Source: DASQDN01 sp035630195 (GTDB lineage Bacteria > Acidobacteriota > Terriglobia > Bryobacterales > Bryobacteraceae). From it: a stretch of DNA of 11,147 nt. The notes beneath the pieces were generated by a model that saw only the letters and a program-made list of their open reading frames with translations, searched no databases and had not been told where the DNA came from. The stretch lies in the NCBI GenBank assembly GCA_035630195.1, contig DASQLD010000562.1, forward strand, positions 1 through 11,147, written 5' to 3'. Position 1 is the first letter of the stretch. The number at the start of each line of letters is the position of its first letter. This document shows, piece by piece, positions 6,183-11,147 of the stretch. The position numbers and the translations under genes are program-made.

Positions 6183-7202
6183 ATGGACCTGCACGTAATC
6201 TGGTTTATTCTGCTCGGCGTTTTGTTGGGAGGATACGCTGTTCTCGATGGGTTCGACTTCGGAGTCGGCATCTTGCATCCGCTGGCAAAGACCGATCACG
6301 ATCGGCGGTTGTTCCTAAACTCCATCGGACCGATTTGGGACGGGAACGAAGTATGGCTTGTCGTATTTGGTGGAGCTTTGTTCGCGGCCTTTCCCGACGC
6401 CTATGCAACGGTATTCTCTGGTTTTTATCTCGCTTTCATGCTGTTGCTCTTTGCTTTGATCTTTCGCGCTGTGTCGATCGAGTTTCGCAGCAAGATGAAA
6501 TCCACAGGATGGAGGCGGGCCTGGGACTTCGGCTTCTTCTTCTCGAGTTTTCTGGCGAGCTTCCTGTTCGGTGTCGCAGTCGGAAATGGCATGATGGGCA
6601 TGCCGCTTAACCGGCAAGGCATATTCATCGGTGACTTCATCGATCTGCTGAACCCGTATGCGTTAATGGCAGGCGCCGTGACCGTAGCCATGTTCGCGAT
6701 GCATGGAGCCATCTATCTTTTTCTCAAACTACCGCAAGGAGAAGCGCGGGATCGAGTCCGCGGGTGGATGTGGCACTGCTGGGGCATCTTCCTGGTGCTA
6801 TACATCATCGGTACGATGTACACGCTGGTAGCGATCCCTAGAGCAACGGTGAACTTTCGGTACTATCCCTGGGCGGCGGCGGTTGTTTTGTTGAATGTGC
6901 TCGCGATAGCGAACATCCCTCGATCCGTGCATCGCAACAGGCCAATCGAGGCGTTCGCATCGTCCACGGTGACGATTCTTTGCCTGGTTGGATTGTTTGG
7001 GATTGCCTTGTTTCCCAATCTGGTGATGGCGAGTAATGATCCTGCGAATGCGCTGACTATCTACAACGCGGCGTCGAGCGCTGGAACGCTATGGCGCATG
7101 CTGATTATCGTCATCATTGGTCTTCCATTTGTGCTTGCCTATACGGCTGCGGTGTACTGGACTTTCCGGGGGCGTGTTGAGCTAGGCGAGCATAGCTACT
7201 AG
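6183..7202 (+). CDS. cydB: Cytochrome bd quinol oxidase subunit II
   Basis: CydB (339 residues) is the second membrane subunit of cytochrome bd; it holds CydA together and supports the oxidase. The N-terminus reads LGVLLGGYAVLDGFDFGVGI (residues 11-30), and IGPIWDGNEVWLV (48-60) is the family signature, with D22, D25, W52 and E56. Eight or so hydrophobic segments fit the family's topology, and the length is normal. The ATG lies 3 bases after the cydA stop, with ACGGAGG (6166-6172) 10 bases upstream, so the two are one transcript. No cydX-like small ORF and no cydDC assembly transporter follow: cydB's stop is 3 bases from the stop of the convergent gene. Assembly factors would have to be elsewhere. 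Confidence 0.96.
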   Translation: MDLHVIWFILLGVLLGGYAVLDGFDFGVGILHPLAKTDHDRRLFLNSIGPIWDGNEVWLVVFGGALFAAFPDAYATVFSGFYLAFMLLLFALIFRAVSIEFRSKMKSTGWRRAWDFGFFFSSFLASFLFGVAVGNGMMGMPLNRQGIFIGDFIDLLNPYALMAGAVTVAMFAMHGAIYLFLKLPQGEARDRVRGWMWHCWGIFLVLYIIGTMYTLVAIPRATVNFRYYPWAAAVVLLNVLAIANIPRSVHRNRPIEAFASSTVTILCLVGLFGIALFPNLVMASNDPANALTIYNAASSAGTLWRMLIIVIIGLPFVLAYTAAVYWTFRGRVELGEHSY

Positions 7203-7205
7203 CGC

Positions 7206-10001
7206 TTAGGCGACTTTCAGTTTCGCCGCAGGGTCACCAAGGACAATGTAATTGCGCGCGTCGTCACGGGCCACCCATCGGTTGGCGAGTACGGCTGCCG
7301 GGACCGAACTAGGCATCGCGTCGCGATTCTGCATCAGAGTTAGCAGGCCCGCTGATAGCACCGTCCAACGCTGATCGAACACATCCAAGGCGTCGGCGAC
7401 CCGCCGACCCTGCACCAGCCGGACTAAAGGGTCCCGAAAAGACTGGGCCATTGCTTGACCGCTACTGCTTTGGAACGAATATGCCCATGCGCGATCGATA
7501 TGACCAATCACAGCCTGCGCTCCTTGCAACAGCAGCTTTTGAGGCAAGCGAGCCACAACCGTATCCTGGGAGATCTGCACAGGCTGATTGTTCGCGCCAT
7601 ATGAGAATGTGTCGTTCTTCGGACAGCCCGCGCTGTAGCATGCGAAGAAGAAGTGAATCGTTCCATTCAAATTGAGATCGGCCGGCAAATCATTCGCAGT
7701 AAGGTATGTATCGGGACTGATCGGACTCCCTGGCCCACCCCAATCTTGCGTGAGAATCGCCCCCTGCTTGACCTTCTGTTGCGGATCCGCGGGCGAGAAC
7801 GCGACACCGTGTGAACCGGTGAATAGGATTGCAGGCTTGGCGCCTAACAGATTCAACAACCCATCCTTCGTCGCCGCATCGGCGAGACAAGGCGCCATCG
7901 AATAGCCTTGCGCTTTCCCTAACGGCTTCATCGCTCCGGCGCCCTGCGTCAGCGGCAGCGCAATCTGATCATGAAGTAACGCCGTAGCGCGATCCCCGTC
8001 ATTGCGCGCGGCGAAAACGGCGATGCTTTTTTGTTGAACGGCATTCTTCTCGAATTCGACGATGTTGTTTGCGTATCGCGCATATTCTTCGGCATTGTCA
8101 AAAGAAATGCGGCCTACGGCAAAATACGTGTCGAGGTCATATTGAAACTCGAAAGGGATATCGGCTGGAGGTCCCACGAGCAGCAGGTAGTACGGAACAC
8201 CCTGTGACGGATCCACCACTTGAAGACTCGAACCCCTTGAGGTAAGCCACTGCTCGGCTCCGAGGCCTGCACGATAGCCAGTTTGATCATCGAAGATCTT
8301 GAACAAATCACCGGACTGAGCCTTTCGGAGATCGAGCAGCGGCTTTAGCGCATCCTTGATTGCCTTCTTCTGATCGGCCGGTGTGGAATTCGAGAAAATG
8401 ACTCCCCATCCCGTCAAAGACAAATCGTCCGGTTGCACCTCGGCTATGGCGGATAGATGCGATGCGCCCGCGTTCTCGGCGCGGATCTGTGCAAGCCGGG
8501 ATGGTCCTGCAATGTGGTCTAGATCGGACTCCTTAATCGGCGGCAGATACCGACCGGTTTCAGCCTGCACACCAAAAGGAAGAGGCATGTCTTCTTCAGA
8601 CAGCGGATTGACCGTGGCGAGCACGGCAGGCGCGGTCGTCACGGTTTCGAACGCAGTAGGCGTGGTCGATGTAACAGGAATGGAGGCTAAAGCCGCCTGC
8701 CAGATCGCGTGCGCTACCTGCGGACCGTCGATGTCGGAATGCGCTCCACTCATGCCATCCATCTTCTTGATGAAGTGGCTTGCTTCGAGATTATAGATCT
8801 TGCCTGGCTCAAACTGATAGTCGCCAGTTTCGCCAAGCATAGGTCGATCGATACACGAGTAGCCTTGGATTCCAAAAGCGCCGATGGCTCCCCATTTCAC
8901 CAGGGCCGGATCGACGGCAAAGCTCGGATCTTGAAGCGCCAGGCTTACGGCTGCAGGGTAAGCGACTCCAACTGCGGTATCGTGAACCGACCTCGTCGTG
9001 ATGATTGGCCCCCTGACAGCATTGCGGCGCAGCATGGCATTGAAGTATCCCCGACCGCCGGTGGACGGAATGGAATCGGCATGAGCCCAATGCGATACGG
9101 CGCCTTGTACAAGAACCAACGAGTCAATGGGTCGTGGGAGGGGACCCTTTCCGCCAGGGCCACCGCCAATCGAGGAGGCTACGATACATCCGAAACTATG
9201 GCCCATGATGTGGACACGAGCGTTCGGCGCAGTTTGCTGCAATTGCGCTACGAACCGGTACATACCGCCCTCGCCGACGGTCCGGGCGCGTTTCTTCATC
9301 ATCCAGAACGAGAGCTGCCGCAAAGGTCCAAGCAATCCGCCTAAGAATCCGGAGCCAAATGCAACTCCAGCGGAGTTCATGGCATCGAACGCGCCCTGCG
9401 CCGAGTATTCTGAGTTATCGGAACTCGGATCAGATCCGACTTCTCCGGATTTGTATTGAAGCATTGCCGCAAGCTCGGTATAGGCGTCTTCCACGTTTTC
9501 CGGCAGTATCAATGCGCCCGCATTCACGCGATTCTCGCGAAAGATAACACCCATTAGTTCGCGCGCACGTAGAGATTGAGTAAGATCAAGACGATCGAGA
9601 TAGGTTTCAAGCAGATTGGCAGGCGCAGCGACACCATCGGCGGCCACGGTAGAGAACGAAGCCGCGCCGCCGAGCTCTTCCTCTCCCCAGGGTTGACTTG
9701 GCCAGTGCAAACCGATCCACATTGGCTTGAACGAACTTCCCATCCGACTTGCGTCTGCAGTAAGATTCGCGAGGGCGTCGATCCAACGGTTGTATTGATC
9801 GACAGCCGCGATGATGTCTCCTTTCCAGCCGTGGCTGAACAGGAAGATATCCGTTGGCGCCGATTGCTTAGCTTCCTCAATCACACGAGCGCTCATCAGC
9901 CCTTTCAGGCCGTCCGGATCGTCGGTACGTTCTATGCCTTCTTTGTCGAAGGCGATGAGGCTATATGGGGCATGGGTTTCAGGACTCTGTCGGAATGGCA
10001 T
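7206..10001 (-). CDS. Two-headed hydrolase: alpha/beta serine hydrolase fused to a caspase-like (CHAT/peptidase C25-type) domain
   Basis: This 931-residue protein has two enzymatic halves and no signal peptide or membrane segment. Residues ~50-435 form an alpha/beta hydrolase: IFLFSHGWKGD (52-62, oxyanion-side strand), GHSFG (267-271, nucleophile S269), RSVHDTAVG (337-345, likely acid D341) and SGAHSDI (418-424, likely H421). A middle part (~528-600: LTGWGVIFSNST, GYRAGLGAEQWL) leads into PYYLLLVGPPADIPFEFQYD and YFAVGRISF (626-634). The caspase-like core follows: ILFTGSHGVAF with H731, FFFACYSAG with C788, GHIDRAWAYSF (833-843) and a C-terminal YIVLGDPAAKL (918-928), as in gingipain/CHAT proteins. 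Each half has its expected catalytic residues, so both may be active. Start ATG 10001 has GAGGAG (10015-10010) 8 bases upstream. It is cotranscribed with the HEAT-repeat gene 26 bases upstream. The substrates are unknown; the CHAT versus C25 label is a judgement by motif. Confidence 0.85.
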   Translation of the reverse strand: MPFRQSPETHAPYSLIAFDKEGIERTDDPDGLKGLMSARVIEEAKQSAPTDIFLFSHGWKGDIIAAVDQYNRWIDALANLTADASRMGSSFKPMWIGLHWPSQPWGEEELGGAASFSTVAADGVAAPANLLETYLDRLDLTQSLRARELMGVIFRENRVNAGALILPENVEDAYTELAAMLQYKSGEVGSDPSSDNSEYSAQGAFDAMNSAGVAFGSGFLGGLLGPLRQLSFWMMKKRARTVGEGGMYRFVAQLQQTAPNARVHIMGHSFGCIVASSIGGGPGGKGPLPRPIDSLVLVQGAVSHWAHADSIPSTGGRGYFNAMLRRNAVRGPIITTRSVHDTAVGVAYPAAVSLALQDPSFAVDPALVKWGAIGAFGIQGYSCIDRPMLGETGDYQFEPGKIYNLEASHFIKKMDGMSGAHSDIDGPQVAHAIWQAALASIPVTSTTPTAFETVTTAPAVLATVNPLSEEDMPLPFGVQAETGRYLPPIKESDLDHIAGPSRLAQIRAENAGASHLSAIAEVQPDDLSLTGWGVIFSNSTPADQKKAIKDALKPLLDLRKAQSGDLFKIFDDQTGYRAGLGAEQWLTSRGSSLQVVDPSQGVPYYLLLVGPPADIPFEFQYDLDTYFAVGRISFDNAEEYARYANNIVEFEKNAVQQKSIAVFAARNDGDRATALLHDQIALPLTQGAGAMKPLGKAQGYSMAPCLADAATKDGLLNLLGAKPAILFTGSHGVAFSPADPQQKVKQGAILTQDWGGPGSPISPDTYLTANDLPADLNLNGTIHFFFACYSAGCPKNDTFSYGANNQPVQISQDTVVARLPQKLLLQGAQAVIGHIDRAWAYSFQSSSGQAMAQSFRDPLVRLVQGRRVADALDVFDQRWTVLSAGLLTLMQNRDAMPSSVPAAVLANRWVARDDARNYIVLGDPAAKLKVA

Positions 10002-10009
10002 CCTAATAT

Positions 10010-10015
10010 CTCCTC
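10010..10015 (-). promoter_or_regulatory. Ribosome binding site of the hydrolase-caspase fusion gene
   Basis: GAGGAG lies 8 bases upstream of the ATG at 10001 in the 26-base gap after the HEAT-repeat gene. It is strong and well placed, consistent with efficient translation from a shared transcript. Confidence 0.7.
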
Positions 10016-10027
10016 AGTCGGCGGCGA

Positions 10028-11147
10028 TTAGCTGCGGCTTTGTTGAATTGGAATCATTATTTCTCGTGAACGGCCGCCGGCCAATCGCCAGTAGATGTCT
10101 TCGTAGACTTCGAGTCGTAGCCGTTCCAGTGCCAGAGTCCCCGTCGTCGCCGCTTCATTCTCCGCCCGTCCCTGTGATTGTGTCAGCAGTCCCAAAGATT
10201 CTTCTGTCCCGATATGCCGTACCGCCTGAAGCGCATAGTAGCGAAGCGTCGGATTACGATCGTCGATCCACTTGTGGCAGCGGTCAAGCACTGACGTATC
10301 CCGGAGTTCGGCTAAAGCCTGTAGACAACGGCCCCGTAGGGTAGCATCGCCGCTTTCGAGGTTATCGCGCAGAAAGCGGCAGCTCGCGGACTCGAGATGG
10401 GTGGATCCGATCTTTCCCATAAGATACGCAAGCTGATGTCTTAGATCTTCCCGCGCGAGATTATTGGCGATTAATTCCGCCAGTCCAGGATCACCGACTT
10501 CGAGAAGCGCATCCGTCAATGCCCAAAGCAAATCGACGCCGTTCTCTCGAGAACTCGCGTCAGCTCGAAGGAACTGTCCTTCCAGCGCCTTGTGGGCAAC
10601 GTCGAGCTTGGTAAGCGCGAGAGCAAATGCCGCGAGCGAAGATACCGCGATATCATCCGAGTTCTGGAGCCGCCCGCATAACCTATCCGGATCGAACTTA
10701 AGCCAGGCGTCAAGCGTATCGTGCAGTGCGACGTTGTCCTTCCACTCGCGTTCGGTTCGGACATATTCAAGCACCGTAACAGGCGTATGTAGTAGAGCCT
10801 TGATGGCGGATAACCTCACACCCGAGAAATCGTACGTCAACTTTCCTTTCGCGTCGGGCCGCATCTTCTTCAGCGCCAGCGCGATTAAGTGTGGGAGAGC
10901 GCGCGGTTCTTTGAGAGGTCCGAGAAACTGAATGGCCTTCTTGCGCGCCGAAACCGAACGCAGACTCCGCGGCTGCGAGCGATAAATGAGGGTGCCAACG
11001 ATCGACCGGACCAACGGATCATCCAACGAACCGTTCGGAAATGCCTGCTTCGCTTCGTGCAGGCATCGCGCAGCAATATAGATTTGGTCACCGTCGCTCA
11101 GCGCTACGCCTGACAAAATCATCCGTAATAGCGTGTTTGTTTCATCC
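10028..11147 (-). CDS. HEAT-repeat protein, 5' end outside the window
   Basis: The visible 373 codons encode an alpha-helical repeat protein. Residue numbers here count from the ATG at 11122. HEAT-like helix pairs are clearest at about 60-88 (KKAIQFLGPLKEPRALPHLI), 190-217 (ENGVDLLWALTDALLEVGDP), 225-254 and 262-316 (LRGRCLQALAELRDTSVLDR, then NPTLRYYALQAVRHIGTEES). HEAT repeats form scaffolds for protein binding; no catalytic motif is visible. The frame is open upstream of the first ATG (11122) to the window edge, reading DETNTLLR with no ribosome binding site near 11122. The gene therefore probably begins outside, and this may be the C-terminal part of a larger protein, for example with an NTPase domain. 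The gene ends 26 bases before the hydrolase-caspase fusion, so the two are likely one operon and partners. Confidence 0.8.
   Translation of the reverse strand, partial: DETNTLLRMILSGVALSDGDQIYIAARCLHEAKQAFPNGSLDDPLVRSIVGTLIYRSQPRSLRSVSARKKAIQFLGPLKEPRALPHLIALALKKMRPDAKGKLTYDFSGVRLSAIKALLHTPVTVLEYVRTEREWKDNVALHDTLDAWLKFDPDRLCGRLQNSDDIAVSSLAAFALALTKLDVAHKALEGQFLRADASSRENGVDLLWALTDALLEVGDPGLAELIANNLAREDLRHQLAYLMGKIGSTHLESASCRFLRDNLESGDATLRGRCLQALAELRDTSVLDRCHKWIDDRNPTLRYYALQAVRHIGTEESLGLLTQSQGRAENEAATTGTLALERLRLEVYEDIYWRLAGGRSREIMIPIQQSRS

Noticed and set aside
7203..7205. Terminator or small cydX gene after cydB
   Set aside because: Only 3 bases separate the cydB stop from the stop of the convergent gene, so neither fits between them.
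8709..9344. Plus-strand open frame of 211 codons
   Set aside because: It is antisense to the serine-hydrolase half of the fusion protein, whose catalytic motifs are intact across this stretch.
1..11147. CRISPR array, tRNA, rRNA, insertion sequence or phage genes
   Set aside because: I saw no regularly spaced direct repeats, no cloverleaf-like or rRNA-like stretch, and no transposase, integrase or phage structural motif.

Overview
The window is 11,147 bases of compactly coded, moderately GC-rich bacterial DNA. No rRNA, tRNA, insertion sequence or CRISPR array is recognisable. A cytochrome bd oxidase pair, a multidomain polyprenyl-phosphate sugar transferase and large cytosolic-looking peptidase and CHAT-type proteins suggest a free-living soil or sediment bacterium. 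Acidobacteriota is my first guess, but no phylogenetic marker in the window proves it.

Layout, left to right. (1) Positions 1-520, minus strand: the 5' end of a gene cut by the window edge. Its product resembles the N-terminal prodomain-like region of a subtilisin-family (S8) protease without a signal peptide. (2) Positions 718-1623, minus: a classical short-chain dehydrogenase/reductase. A regulatory region of about 240 bases separates it from a divergent small SnoaL/NTF2-like gene (1862-2212, plus). (3) Positions 2213-2509 hold no intact gene. They contain a decayed partial copy of the subtilase-like gene from (1). (4) Positions 2510-4541, minus: a tight two-gene unit of a WbaP/EpsE-type sugar transferase followed by a divergent orotate-phosphoribosyltransferase-like protein. 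The second gene starts at TTG one base after the first gene's stop. (5) Positions 4662-7202, plus: cydA and cydB, a cytochrome bd quinol oxidase of the short Q-loop type. (6) Positions 7206-11147, minus, convergent with cydB: a HEAT-repeat protein cut by the right edge, followed 26 bases later by a 931-residue protein.

The 931-residue protein is the most interesting object. Its N-terminal half is an alpha/beta serine hydrolase (GHSFG nucleophile elbow with plausible Asp and His). Its C-terminal half is a caspase-like/gingipain-like (CHAT or peptidase C25 fold) domain with a Cys-His dyad. A HEAT-repeat partner beside a caspase-like effector recalls bacterial CHAT-protease systems, in which a repeat protein senses or holds the protease. 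A role in defence, regulated proteolysis or cell death is inference only.

Functionally the window is a patchwork: respiration (cydAB), envelope glycan initiation (sugar transferase), redox and small-molecule metabolism (SDR, SnoaL-like), and two peptidase-type loci at the two ends.
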